A DNA stretch of 64,000 nt from Winogradskyella sediminis. Lineage in GTDB: Bacteria; Bacteroidota; Bacteroidia; Flavobacteriales; Flavobacteriaceae. Within the stretch, counting starts at the first letter, position 1. The number at the start of each line of letters is the position of its first letter. The notes under the pieces are model-generated. The model was not told the DNA's origin. It saw nothing but the letters and a program-made list of their open reading frames with translations, and ran no database searches. Made by a program: the position numbers and the translations under genes. The DNA is taken from positions 847,606 through 911,605 of the forward strand of contig NZ_QUNH01000002.1 in assembly GCF_003387355.1 (NCBI RefSeq). Reading direction: 5' to 3'. Shown here one piece after another: positions 7,552 to 17,038 of this stretch.

Positions 7552-10500
7552 ATGAAAGAAGGAATCGCAGGTAAAATCGCCAAAGTCTTTATGCAATCGA
7601 AGTTAACCGTGTTGTTAATGATTGTATTTATGGTGGTTGGTGTATATAGTTCGTTTTTAATTCCACGTGAGGAAGAGCCGCAAATTGATGTGCCAATGGC
7701 AGACATTTTTGTGGGTTATCCAGGAGCAAGTCCAACGGAAGTTGAGTCACGTGTTATTAAGCCATTAGAGCAATTAATTTCGAATATTAAAGGGGTTGAA
7801 TATGTGTATTCCACGTCCATGAAAGAACAAGGTATGGTCATTGTTCAGTTTTATGTGGGGGAAGATATTGAGCGTTCGTTTGTAAAATTATACAACGAAA
7901 TTAACAAACACATGGATCAAATGCCAGCTGGTGTTACGTTTCCGTTAGTAAAAACACGTGCTATTGACGATGTGCCCATGTTAGGATTGACCTTATGGAG
8001 CGAGAATTACGATGATTACCAATTAAGCCAAATGGCACAAGAGTTAGAGGCTGAAATTAAAAAGGTCAAGGACGTAGCCATTACTCATAAAATAGGAGGA
8101 AGAGACCGTCAGCTACGTGTGGTTTTAGATAAGGATAAATTGGCGGCAAGTGGATTAGACTTCTTGTCAGTATCTGAAATGATTAAGGCCAATAACAGTC
8201 AGTTAAGTGCTGGAAGTTTTGATAAAAGTGATACTGAGTTTTTGGTGAATACGGGCAAGTTTTTAGCTTCAGTAACAGATGTTGAAAATTTAGTTGTTGG
8301 TGTGCAACAAAATCAGCCGATATACTTGAAGCAAGTCGCTAACATTATTGATGGCCCGGAAGTACCACAAAACTATGTGAGTTTAGGTTTTGGAAAAGGA
8401 AGTGTAAAAGCTGATGATTATAAATCTGAATATCCTGCGGTGACGATTTCTGTCGCTAAACGAAAAGGAGCAGATGCTATGAAAATCGCCGAAGTGATTA
8501 TAGATAAAGTAGATCATTTACGAGCAACTTTAATTCCAGATGATGTTCATGTAGAAATTACAAGAAACTACGGAGAAACTGCGTCTCATAAAGTATCGGA
8601 ATTATTATTACACCTTATCGGTTCAATCTTTGCAGTAACCATTGTAGTAATGTTAGCTATGGGCTGGCGAGGAGGCTTGGTCGTATTTTTATCAGTACCC
8701 ATTACGTTTGCTTTAACCTTGTTGAGTTACTACATGATGGATTATACGCTTAACCGAATTACGTTATTCGCATTAGTATTCGTAACAGGAATCGTGGTCG
8801 ATGACTCTATTATCATTGCCGAAAACATGCATAGGCATTTCAAAATGAAACGCTTGCCATTTAAACAAGCCGCTTTATATGCCATTAACGAAGTTGGTAA
8901 TCCAACCATCTTAGCAACATTTACGGTAATTGCTTCGGTATTGCCAATGGCCTTTGTGTCTGGATTAATGGGACCGTATATGGCACCAATGCCAATTGGA
9001 GCATCAATTGCTATGATTTTATCGCTATTTGTGGCTTTAACCATTACGCCTTATTTGGGTTATATTTTCTTAAGAGAGAAAGATAAAAAAGGAGCGGAGG
9101 AGAAGCCTGAAAAAGCAGTAGAGGACACACTGATTTATAGAATTTACAACAAATTTGAAAGACCGCTTTTAGAAAGTAAAGGCAAGCGTTGGTTGTTTTT
9201 ATTAGGAACGTTTGCTGTCTTATTAGGAACGATGGCCTTATTTTTTACTAATTCGGTTGCTGTAAAAATGCTGCCTTTTGATAACAAGAATGAGTTTCAA
9301 GTGGTGATTGATATGCCAGAAGGCACCACCTTAGAACGCACAGGTGTTGTAGCTCAAGAGATTTCTCAGTATTTATCGACCCGACCAGAAGTAGTGAATT
9401 ATCAAAACTATGTTGGGACGTCTGCACCAATTACGTTTAACGGTTTAGTACGTCATTACGATTTACGTGGTGGTTCTAATATGGCAGATATTCAAGTAAA
9501 TTTATTATCTAAAGAAGACCGTTCAGCGCAAAGTCATGATATCGCTAAATTATTGCGACCAGATATTCAGAAGATTGCTTCAAAATACAATGCGAATGTG
9601 AAGTTGGTTGAGGTGCCACCAGGACCACCTGTATTATCGACTATAGTTGCTGAAGTTTATGGACCTGATTATGAGGAACAAATTAAGATAGCAAATCACA
9701 TTCAAGATATTCTGAGAAATACTGATGATGTGGTTGATGTTGATTGGATGGTTGAAGATGATCAAACCGAATATCAATTCGACATCAATAAAGAGAAAGC
9801 CATGTTATATGGTGTAGCACCACAGCAAATAGCGTATACTATGAACATGGCGTTATCTAATAGAGCCATCACCAATTTATATGATGAAAATGCAGTTAGC
9901 CAAGTAGGCTTAGTATTAGCTTTAGATGAGAAAGAAAAATCGACGATTACGGATATTTCACTATTAAAAGTGAAATCAAAACAAGGCCATATGGCGCCAA
10001 TTGCTGATTTGGTAACGATTAGTGAAACAACTGCAGCAAAAAGTATCTATCGAAAAAATCAAAAACGTGTGGTGCATGTCATGGCAGATATGGCTGGAGA
10101 TTTAGAAAGTCCTGCATATGCCATTTTAGGTATGGAAGAAAAATTAAAAGATATTCCATTACCACAAGGTTTTGAGATCAATGAAATGTACTTAGGGCAG
10201 CCAGAATTTGAAGATGATTATACCGTAAAATGGGATGGTGAATGGCAAATTACTTTAGAAGTCTTTAGAGATTTAGGTATTGCCTTTTTAGGTGCTATTA
10301 TATTGATTTATATCTTAATAGTAGGATGGTTTCAAAATTTTAAAGCGCCTATTGTAATGATGGTTGCAATACCATTATCCTTAATAGGAATAATTTTAGG
10401 CCATTGGTTGATGGGAGCATTCTTTACTGCCACCTCATTTATAGGTATGATTGCTTTAGCCGGAATTATGGTAAGAAACTCAGTATTGTTGATAGACTTT

Positions 10501-10746
10501 ATCAATTTAAGAACAGCTGAAGGCGTACCATTAAAACAAGCCGCGATTGAAGCAGGAGCTGTGAGAACCACACCAATTTTATTAACTGCGGGAACCGTTG
10601 TTATTGGAGCCTTTGTGATACTATTTGACCCCATTTTTCAAGGCTTAGCCATTTCATTAATGGGAGGAACCATTGTGTCAACGGTGTTAACCTTATTGGT
10701 GGTGCCATTAGTGTATTATATGATAGAGAAGAAGAATTATAAGTAA
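7552..10746 (+). CDS. RND-family efflux pump, inner membrane transporter
   Basis: 1064-residue AcrB-like proton antiporter with two homologous halves, each one helix, a large periplasmic loop and a helix bundle. The conserved helix-4 acidic pair is D417 and D418 in GIVVDDSIIIAEN, the proton-relay site of this superfamily. Length is typical for drug-type (HAE) pumps. It completes the tripartite system with the upstream adaptor and TolC. It is preceded by an 82-bp palindromic element and followed by two opposed REP-like palindromes, so expression may be tuned within the operon. Substrate range cannot be inferred. Confidence 0.95.
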   Translation: MKEGIAGKIAKVFMQSKLTVLLMIVFMVVGVYSSFLIPREEEPQIDVPMADIFVGYPGASPTEVESRVIKPLEQLISNIKGVEYVYSTSMKEQGMVIVQFYVGEDIERSFVKLYNEINKHMDQMPAGVTFPLVKTRAIDDVPMLGLTLWSENYDDYQLSQMAQELEAEIKKVKDVAITHKIGGRDRQLRVVLDKDKLAASGLDFLSVSEMIKANNSQLSAGSFDKSDTEFLVNTGKFLASVTDVENLVVGVQQNQPIYLKQVANIIDGPEVPQNYVSLGFGKGSVKADDYKSEYPAVTISVAKRKGADAMKIAEVIIDKVDHLRATLIPDDVHVEITRNYGETASHKVSELLLHLIGSIFAVTIVVMLAMGWRGGLVVFLSVPITFALTLLSYYMMDYTLNRITLFALVFVTGIVVDDSIIIAENMHRHFKMKRLPFKQAALYAINEVGNPTILATFTVIASVLPMAFVSGLMGPYMAPMPIGASIAMILSLFVALTITPYLGYIFLREKDKKGAEEKPEKAVEDTLIYRIYNKFERPLLESKGKRWLFLLGTFAVLLGTMALFFTNSVAVKMLPFDNKNEFQVVIDMPEGTTLERTGVVAQEISQYLSTRPEVVNYQNYVGTSAPITFNGLVRHYDLRGGSNMADIQVNLLSKEDRSAQSHDIAKLLRPDIQKIASKYNANVKLVEVPPGPPVLSTIVAEVYGPDYEEQIKIANHIQDILRNTDDVVDVDWMVEDDQTEYQFDINKEKAMLYGVAPQQIAYTMNMALSNRAITNLYDENAVSQVGLVLALDEKEKSTITDISLLKVKSKQGHMAPIADLVTISETTAAKSIYRKNQKRVVHVMADMAGDLESPAYAILGMEEKLKDIPLPQGFEINEMYLGQPEFEDDYTVKWDGEWQITLEVFRDLGIAFLGAIILIYILIVGWFQNFKAPIVMMVAIPLSLIGIILGHWLMGAFFTATSFIGMIALAGIMVRNSVLLIDFINLRTAEGVPLKQAAIEAGAVRTTPILLTAGTVVIGAFVILFDPIFQGLAISLMGGTIVSTVLTLLVVPLVYYMIEKKNYK

Positions 10747-10764
10747 TGATTCTTAGTTAGTTAT

Positions 10765-10836
10765 CCTGCAAGGTTTCCAAAACCTTGTAGGTATAAAAGC
10801 AATAATGAAACCTACAAGGTTGGTGAAACCTTGCAG
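10765..10836. repeat. Inverted pair of REP-like palindromes (copies 3 and 4)
   Basis: Copy 3 (10765-10791) reads CCTGCAAGGTTT-CCA-AAACCTTGTAGG. Copy 4 (10811-10836) is the same unit in the opposite orientation (CCTACAAGG arm first, CCTTGCAGG last). They are 19 nt apart in the gap between the pump and PII-like genes. An inverted doublet is typical of bacterial REP organisation; it could fold as two hairpins or as one long stem. Confidence 0.8.
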
Positions 10837-10856
10837 GTTGTATAAAATAGAAACAA

Positions 10857-11162
10857 ATGAAATTAGTCATAGTTACAGCAGTTGAGCAGTATCAAAAGGA
10901 GGTTTTAAAACTATTCAAAAAAGCAGATATAGAAAACTTTAGTAGTTCAGAAATTGATGGACATAAAAATGGTTCGTCTTTATTAATGACTTCAAATTGG
11001 TTTCCTGCTGAAAAAGGAGGTAACGAATCTAGCATGTTCTTTTCATTTACAGATGATGAACATATCGATGCTTTATTCGAAGCTATAAAAGAATTTAATA
11101 AAAACTTAGAAACAAATAACCCTATAAAAGCGGTTGTAGTTCCGATAGAAAGATTTATATAA
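10857..11162 (+). CDS. PII-like small protein encoded with the RND pump
   Basis: 101 residues. It starts with a beta strand (KLVIVTAV), followed by a helix, a central loop rich in Gly/Ser, and a final strand KAVVVPIERF. The pattern resembles the ferredoxin-like fold of PII/DUF3240-type proteins, some of which are encoded beside RND pumps. The family assignment is by pattern only. No T-loop nucleotide motif can be confirmed. It follows the pump by 110 nt (two REP-like elements between) and precedes the DUF2892 gene by 18 nt, suggesting a pump-linked sensory or trafficking role. Confidence 0.55.
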   Translation: MKLVIVTAVEQYQKEVLKLFKKADIENFSSSEIDGHKNGSSLLMTSNWFPAEKGGNESSMFFSFTDDEHIDALFEAIKEFNKNLETNNPIKAVVVPIERFI

Positions 11163-11180
11163 ACTTAAAAAATAATTGAA

Positions 11181-11390
11181 ATGTTAAATACATATTTTAG
11201 AACCATTGTTGGGATCATGGTATTGTTAAGTGTAGTACTAACCTATTACGTTAATCCAAATTGGATGTGGTTTACCGTATTTATTGGCGTGAATTTAATT
11301 CAGTCTGCATTTACAAAATGGTGTTTGTTAGAAACTATCCTTGTTAAGTTGGGTGTAAAGAAAGAGGGTGGAAGTTGTTCGTCTTGTTAA
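11181..11390 (+). CDS. DUF2892 family inner membrane protein with Cys-rich tail
   Basis: 69 residues. Two hydrophobic helices with the DUF2892 pattern (YFRTIVGIMVLLSVVL, then VNPNWMWFTVFIGVNLIQSAFTKWC) match the small membrane domain also fused to rhodanese YgaP-type proteins. The C-terminus ends GGSCSSC, so two cysteines three residues apart hang at the membrane surface and could bind a thiol or metal. It is the last gene of the efflux cluster. In other bacteria this domain often accompanies sulfur-handling proteins. Confidence 0.75.
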   Translation: MLNTYFRTIVGIMVLLSVVLTYYVNPNWMWFTVFIGVNLIQSAFTKWCLLETILVKLGVKKEGGSCSSC

Positions 11391-11454
11391 TTTTGTATAA
11401 TGTAGTGTAACAAATTAATTCAGTTTGCGTCCTATTAGTGTAAAATCATCAATT

Positions 11455-11817
11455 ATGGAATCAAATTATCACACCCTTAAACGTTCGGACAACCAATTAT
11501 TAGTTATTACTCATTTATCACAATTGCTGACCTATGTTACAGGATTTGGTGGACTTATTGCACCACTTATTATCTGGGCGACACAAAAAGAGCAAGTTGA
11601 TGGTATGGACGCTCATGGAAAGTCTATTTTAAACTTCCAATTAAGCATGTTAATCTATTCTATAATTAGTATTCCGTTAATCTTTGTTGTTGGATTAGGA
11701 ATCTTAACCTTAATATTAGTTGCAATTTTGGCTTTTGTGATGCCAATTGTAAACGCTATAAAAGCTAGTAATGGAGAATTACCAAGCTACCCATTATCTC
11801 TTAATTTTATTAGTTAG
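11455..11817 (+). CDS. DUF4870 family membrane protein
   Basis: About 120 residues with the DUF4870/Tic20-like arrangement: HLSQLLTYVTGFGGLIAPLIIWATQK, then DAHGKSILNFQLSMLIYSI, then a third hydrophobic segment. I start at the ATG at 11455; a longer frame begins at a TTG (11425) but adds residues not expected in the family. Function unknown; members are small inner membrane proteins. It is followed by two inverted repeats, the second a good terminator. Confidence 0.8.
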   Translation: MESNYHTLKRSDNQLLVITHLSQLLTYVTGFGGLIAPLIIWATQKEQVDGMDAHGKSILNFQLSMLIYSIISIPLIFVVGLGILTLILVAILAFVMPIVNAIKASNGELPSYPLSLNFIS

Positions 11818-11856
11818 TGAATTCCTTTAAAGAAGGGAATTCTTAAGAGATAAATT

Positions 11857-11886
11857 AAAACGCTTGCAGAAATGTAAGCGTTTTTT
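11857..11886 (+). terminator. Terminator after the DUF4870 gene
   Basis: Stem AAAACGCTTGCA (11857-11868) with TGTAAGCGTTTT (11873-11884), 4-nt loop, then T's. A second inverted repeat (GAATTCC ... GGAATTC, 11819-11842) precedes it. Confidence 0.75.
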
Positions 11887-11948
11887 GTTTTTAGAAAAAA
11901 AATACAGCGTTACAGAAGAATTGACCTTTATGTAAATAATTAAATATT

Positions 11949-11956
11949 TAAGTTTG
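11949..11956 (+). promoter_or_regulatory. -7 element of the sensor-kinase operon
   Basis: TAAGTTTG matches TAnnTTTG and lies 18 nt before the ATG at 11975. A TTG occurs 25 nt upstream, slightly further than the usual 19-21 nt, so only the -7 element is assigned. Confidence 0.5.
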
Positions 11957-11974
11957 TGAATTGTACACTACATT

Positions 11975-14884
11975 ATGTATAATTTTAAAACACATATATT
12001 TATTATAGCCTTGTTTTTAATGGCGGCATTCGTTTATGCGCAGAATCCTGTATATGAAAATATGTCTGATGTGTCCACGCTTCCTGATGTAGAATTTTAT
12101 GACATACTAGAAGATGATGAACATTATATTTGGTTTGCTGCTGATAAAGGCTTATTTCGTTATAATGGGAAGTCGTATCAACGTTATAGCCATCCCAATC
12201 AAAAATCAAATTCACTTTTTCAATTAAAGTTTGATACCGAAAACAAACTATGGTGTAATAATATTTACGGTCAATTATTCTATGTAGAAAATGATCAATT
12301 GGAATTGTTTTACGACGCTAGTGATTTGGTAAAAGGCCAATTAGCAGCCTATACTATTTTAGAACAGCATATCCGTTTGTTTACGACCTCAGGTATTTAT
12401 GATATTCATAAAAACACTAAGAAAGTTACAAAAATTTTTGATGGCTGGTGTATTAGTAATGCCAATAGTAAAGACAGTGATTATGTATTTGTGCTGAATA
12501 AAGAGGGACAATTTAAAAAACACCGTGTTTATAAAATAACAGGTGCTAAAACTACAAAGTTACTTGAAATTAAGAGCTTAAAATTAATACAATCTCCTAA
12601 GTTATTTGCCTTTAAAGATGAGGTGTTTTTAACCCACAAAAGTGATGCGGGAAATATTATGTATGTCATAAATAAAGCGGATGATACTGCAGAGAAAATA
12701 AAGACTCATAATGCTTTAAAATCTGAAACTATTTATAATCTCTTAAATTTTGGTAGCGATTATTGGTTTTTAACAACTGCAGGTGTATTTGTTTTTGAAT
12801 TTAAAGAGGGACATTTTAATTATAAAGATCGTTTTTTTAAATCGGAATCAATAACTGATGTTGCGATAGATTTTAATCAGAATTATTGGTTTGCAACCTT
12901 AGATAATGGTGTGTTGGTGTCGCCAAATCTAAACATTAGACAAACAAATTTAGATTATATAGACGCTAAAGTTACCGCAGCTATTGGGCTAAACCAGAAT
13001 AATTTTGTTTTAGGAACTAATAATGGAAAACTACTTTTTTATAATAAGAATCAACTTATAAAATCAATTCAATTACCTGGAAAAAAAATTATTGGGAAGT
13101 TTTTTTATGATGCTATGCATGAGCAATTAGTGGTGAGTATTAATGCGTCAGAATCTGTTATTGTTAATTTAAATACGGATGAAATTACAGATGTTAACAA
13201 TCGGTTTTCCGTTGCTAAAGCATTTTCTAAAATAGATGACAATACCATGTTTTATGGTAACTATCGTCAAGGTATCGTTTATAAACAGCCTTTTAATAAT
13301 CCAGAAAAAAAGGTTCTAAAAGAAAGTCGTGTCAAAGCTTCGGAGGTTTTGGACAATCACTTGTTTGTTTCCTATATCGACGGATTTTATAAATACAATA
13401 CCAACACCTTTGTTTCAGAAGAACTAAAATTCGAAAGCAACAGTCTATTGGTGAATGCCATTACAAAAAGCAATGACATCCTTTGGCTAGCAACACAGCA
13501 TAACGGCTTACTTAAATATGAAAATAATCGTTTATCAAAAGCTGAAATTGATTTGTCAAATCATCTTCAAATAAATAACATACACTGTGATGGTGATGTC
13601 CTGTGGATCTCTACAGACGCAGGCTTATTTCAGTATCAAGTAACGCGTAAAACCCTTAAATTACTCAGTGCTCAAGACGGTTTAAATACAGCGGTCAATG
13701 ATTTTTTGATACTTCAAGATCAAATTATTGTTCCTTTACCAAAAGTGTTTTATACACTGCCTAAAACGCCAGATTTATTTAAAACCTTTAAAACGTCTAA
13801 GGTTAGGGTAGAGGCTGTTTCAATAAACGATCGGGATACATTGGTGGCAAGCAACTATAAATTGCCTCACGATTATAATAAAATTGGATTGACTTTCAAT
13901 GCTAACGGCTTTCAATCTAATCAGCACGTCAACTATCAATACCGTGTAAAACAGATCGACTCAAGTTGGCAAACTATACCATTAAACACACACTTTGTCA
14001 ACTTTAATAGTTTATCTAGTGGTACCTATACGTTTGAGCTTAAAGCAAAAAATATCAGTGCTAAAACACCTGTTTTTGCTGCGCCAATAACCTTTGAAAT
14101 AGCAAAACCATTTTGGGAAACTTATTGGTTTTATGGTTTGGTTTTATTGACTGTTTTCGGGTTGATTTGGTTGTATTTTAGGTGGAGATTACAACAAAAA
14201 GAAGCCCAACGTATTGCAGAAATTGATAAAATTTTAATCGATAAAAAAATCACGAATTTAAGATTGGAAAATCTGCGTTCGCAAATGAATCCGCATTTTA
14301 TTTTTAATGCTTTAAATTCCATTCAAGATTATATTGTATCGAATGAAAAGGAATTAGCAAGCTCATATTTAGTAAAGTTTAGCCGATTAATTCGTATGTA
14401 TCTCGATTATAGTCAGCAAAACGAAATCACCTTACAAGAAGAATTGAATGCTTTAAAATTGTATTTAGAATTAGAAAAAGTACGTTTTGAAGACGAGTTA
14501 GAATATCAAATTCATATAGATCATCAACTAAAAACAAAACAAATAAAAGTGCCGTCGTTGTTCATTCAGCCTTATGTAGAAAATGCTTTAAAACACGGCT
14601 TATTACACAAAACAAAGGATAGACAATTAAAAGTTGAAGCTAAAATTACTGAAAACAATAACTTACAAATTACCGTTGAAGATAATGGTATAGGTAGAGC
14701 ACAATCCGAAAAATTAAAACGACCCAACCAACAGCACAAACCTTTTGCAACCAAAGCCAATGAAGAACGTGTGCACCTTTACAAAAATAAATTAAAACGT
14801 AATATAACCATTGCTATTGAAGATTTGTACAATGAAAATCAAACCGCTTCAGGAACCAAGGTGGTTATAACAATGCCTATATAA
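11975..14884 (+). CDS. Two-component-type sensor histidine kinase, propeller plus LytS-like kinase
   Basis: 969 residues. Signal peptide (1-22) is followed by about 690 residues of beta-propeller repeats recognisable by 'WFAADKGLFRYNG', 'YWFLTTAGVFVF' and 'LWISTDAGLFQY' motifs. A Y_Y_Y-type domain (around 640-705), one transmembrane helix (about 712-735) and a LytS/YehU-class kinase domain follow. The phospho-acceptor His lies in QMNPHFIFNALNSIQ near 774, the N box is QPYVENALKHGL near 865 and the G box VEDNGIGRA near 900. The periplasmic propeller probably senses an extracytoplasmic ligand. The cognate LytTR regulator starts 7 nt downstream. Confidence 0.92.
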   Translation: MYNFKTHIFIIALFLMAAFVYAQNPVYENMSDVSTLPDVEFYDILEDDEHYIWFAADKGLFRYNGKSYQRYSHPNQKSNSLFQLKFDTENKLWCNNIYGQLFYVENDQLELFYDASDLVKGQLAAYTILEQHIRLFTTSGIYDIHKNTKKVTKIFDGWCISNANSKDSDYVFVLNKEGQFKKHRVYKITGAKTTKLLEIKSLKLIQSPKLFAFKDEVFLTHKSDAGNIMYVINKADDTAEKIKTHNALKSETIYNLLNFGSDYWFLTTAGVFVFEFKEGHFNYKDRFFKSESITDVAIDFNQNYWFATLDNGVLVSPNLNIRQTNLDYIDAKVTAAIGLNQNNFVLGTNNGKLLFYNKNQLIKSIQLPGKKIIGKFFYDAMHEQLVVSINASESVIVNLNTDEITDVNNRFSVAKAFSKIDDNTMFYGNYRQGIVYKQPFNNPEKKVLKESRVKASEVLDNHLFVSYIDGFYKYNTNTFVSEELKFESNSLLVNAITKSNDILWLATQHNGLLKYENNRLSKAEIDLSNHLQINNIHCDGDVLWISTDAGLFQYQVTRKTLKLLSAQDGLNTAVNDFLILQDQIIVPLPKVFYTLPKTPDLFKTFKTSKVRVEAVSINDRDTLVASNYKLPHDYNKIGLTFNANGFQSNQHVNYQYRVKQIDSSWQTIPLNTHFVNFNSLSSGTYTFELKAKNISAKTPVFAAPITFEIAKPFWETYWFYGLVLLTVFGLIWLYFRWRLQQKEAQRIAEIDKILIDKKITNLRLENLRSQMNPHFIFNALNSIQDYIVSNEKELASSYLVKFSRLIRMYLDYSQQNEITLQEELNALKLYLELEKVRFEDELEYQIHIDHQLKTKQIKVPSLFIQPYVENALKHGLLHKTKDRQLKVEAKITENNNLQITVEDNGIGRAQSEKLKRPNQQHKPFATKANEERVHLYKNKLKRNITIAIEDLYNENQTASGTKVVITMPI

Positions 14885-14891
14885 TACAACC

Positions 14892-15644
14892 ATGAAAGCC
14901 ATAATTATAGACGACGAAAAACGCGCCAGACACTTACTATCTAAGCTCATAACTGAACATTGTACAAGTATCACAAGTATTGCCGAAGCGCAAGATTTAA
15001 CCTCTGGTGTGGACTTAATAAAGTCTTCAAAACCAGATATTGTATTTTTAGATATTGAAATGCCTAACCAGTCAGGTTTAGATATTTTAGAGTACTTTCC
15101 AAATCATATCGATTTTAAAATCATATTTGTCACCGCGTATAACCAATATGCTATTGAAGCCTTTAAGTTATCTGCAGTAGATTATCTGTTAAAACCTGTA
15201 GATACTAGCGAACTAAAAGAAGCGGTGGCCAAAGCCGAAGAAGCTATAAAAGCCAACAATTTAAACGATCAATTAAATAAGTTGCGCGACTCTTTAAAGC
15301 AGTTATCCATGGATAAAATAGCCTTAGAAATCCCTAAAGGCATCATGTTTGCGTCTCATAACGACATTATTTATTTTGAAGCCGATAGCATGTACACCAA
15401 TGTACAGCTTATAGATGGCAAACAAAAAACAATTTGTAAACCTTTAAAGCATTTTGTAGAACAATTAGAAAACAATGCCATGTTTTTTAAATGTCACCGT
15501 TCCTATTTAATCAACCTAAAATACGTAGACGAATTGGTAAAAGATGATGGCGATTATCTATTGATGACGAATAAAAAAAGAATACCTATTTCAAAATCTA
15601 AACGCGATCAGTTTTTAGAAGTCATTAAGGAAACGTTTTTGTGA
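14892..15644 (+). CDS. LytTR-family response regulator
   Basis: 250 residues: an N-terminal receiver (acidic pocket D7/D8, phospho-acceptor D54 in VFLDIEMP, T/K switch residues in FVTAYNQYA and LLKPVD) followed by a LytTR DNA-binding domain from about 145 (FEADSMYTNVQL, FFKCHRSYLINLKYV). It is encoded immediately after the propeller-LytS kinase, so the two form a dedicated pair. LytTR proteins bind direct repeats upstream of targets; the target genes are not known here, but the next gene (secreted, same strand) is a candidate. Confidence 0.93.
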   Translation: MKAIIIDDEKRARHLLSKLITEHCTSITSIAEAQDLTSGVDLIKSSKPDIVFLDIEMPNQSGLDILEYFPNHIDFKIIFVTAYNQYAIEAFKLSAVDYLLKPVDTSELKEAVAKAEEAIKANNLNDQLNKLRDSLKQLSMDKIALEIPKGIMFASHNDIIYFEADSMYTNVQLIDGKQKTICKPLKHFVEQLENNAMFFKCHRSYLINLKYVDELVKDDGDYLLMTNKKRIPISKSKRDQFLEVIKETFL

Positions 15645-15757
15645 TATTAGCTTAAAATTTCGTTTTCATTCAGAAAAAAAATCCACAGCTTTAGAAAAAT
15701 CACTATTAAGAATGGTGGTTTAGTTACTTCTTTTGAAGTCTATTAAACACAATTCTT

Positions 15758-16981
15758 ATGAAAAAAATAATTCTATTATTAGTTTTAGCATTATGCTACA
15801 ATACATCCCATGCACAATTGGGCAAAATGCTAAAGAAGAAAGCCAAAGCTGCTGTAGAGAAGAAGCTGAAAAACAAAGAGGAGGCAAGCTCATCTTCAAA
15901 ATCCGACAATGCTACAGGAATGGTTGGTAGTACTTCAACTTCCAATCAAAATTCATCTAAAACCGAATATACCGATGAAGAATTTAAAGCAGAGTTAGCC
16001 AAAAAATACCCTAACGACCAGGCGAAGCAAGATTTATACTATCAAAAATATCTTGAGAAAAAGCAACAGGAAGCCGACGCTAATAAACCTAAAACAGCCT
16101 CCAATATAAGTGATGACTTTTTATACATGTCCTATCCTTTTGCGATGACCAAAGGGATGAGTGCTGTTGGTGTAGACCGTGTAAAATTAAGACGTCAGAT
16201 GACTGATATGGGCGATAATATCGATGTATTACCAGCCCAAGATCCTGATTATGCCTGGTTACGTTTTTTAACAACTCCAGAGTTAGAAGCCATGTCTCCG
16301 GAAGGTTATATAGGTTACGAGCTGGTTTCTGGGATGTTTACCACCAAAGTTGGTACAGACCGATCACAAACGCTCGAGCTTGGTACAGGAATGCCAATAT
16401 TGGTAAGAGGAATGCTTATTGCAGACGATGTGTTTGTTATTTACGCGGCATCGCATCAAGGCGGACATGCGTTTAATGTACCATCGTATATGCATCAAAA
16501 AGACATTACCATTTTGAATGTAATTGGTAAAGGTGAGCAGCAATTTCATTTAGATTGGCTAGAAAAAGCAAAACCTATTGTGCAAGAATTTGAAGCGACC
16601 TTAAAAGCTAATTATGATGCCGCAGCAAAATCTACTATGGCGGCTATAAAAATGCCAAAAGCTGGAGCAATGAATAGTAACACATCATTAGTAAGCTTTG
16701 CCAAACAAAATGTGTCTAAAACTATTGAAAAAGATGGCGCTCAACTTTTGAAGTTAAATATAGAATCTAACGATTGGAGTGTGGTTAAAAACAAATATAC
16801 CGGTCACATTTTGTACCGTTGGATTAAAGGGGCATTTACCGAAAAAAATAAAAATAACGACTGCTACTTACAAGGCTTTTTAATTAAGCAGTACTATGAT
16901 GGTTCTGGCTATGGTAGTTCGGAATTTGGTGGAATTATACACGGCCAAATGCCTTACGGCCAAAAAATGAATTGCGAGTAA
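15758..16981 (+). CDS. Secreted protein of unknown function next to LytS/LytR pair
   Basis: 407 residues with a clear signal peptide (MKKIILLLVLALCYNTSHAQ). A lysine-rich segment (KMLKKKAKAAVEKKLKNK) and a Ser/Asn low-complexity linker to about residue 70 follow. A larger globular part starts near FLYMSYPFAMTKGM; no recognisable catalytic motif. It has a separate upstream gap of 113 nt and its own terminator, so it is probably monocistronic. I do not recognise the family. Regulation by the adjacent LytTR regulator is plausible but not shown. Confidence 0.6.
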   Translation: MKKIILLLVLALCYNTSHAQLGKMLKKKAKAAVEKKLKNKEEASSSSKSDNATGMVGSTSTSNQNSSKTEYTDEEFKAELAKKYPNDQAKQDLYYQKYLEKKQQEADANKPKTASNISDDFLYMSYPFAMTKGMSAVGVDRVKLRRQMTDMGDNIDVLPAQDPDYAWLRFLTTPELEAMSPEGYIGYELVSGMFTTKVGTDRSQTLELGTGMPILVRGMLIADDVFVIYAASHQGGHAFNVPSYMHQKDITILNVIGKGEQQFHLDWLEKAKPIVQEFEATLKANYDAAAKSTMAAIKMPKAGAMNSNTSLVSFAKQNVSKTIEKDGAQLLKLNIESNDWSVVKNKYTGHILYRWIKGAFTEKNKNNDCYLQGFLIKQYYDGSGYGSSEFGGIIHGQMPYGQKMNCE

Positions 16982-17010
16982 AAGGAGTTATCGTTTTTAT
17001 GGGTCATTAA

Positions 17011-17038
17011 AGTCTGCTTATCAAAGCAGGCTTTTTTT
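17011..17038 (+). terminator. Terminator after the 407-residue secreted protein
   Basis: Stem AGTCTGCTT (17011-17019) with AAGCAGGCT (17024-17032, one G-T), short loop, then T7. Confidence 0.75.

Noticed and set aside
8742-9044. Many medium-length antisense frames (for example within the pump gene).
   Set aside because: They lie opposite well-supported genes, have no promoter and show no recognisable domain; they are codon-usage shadows.
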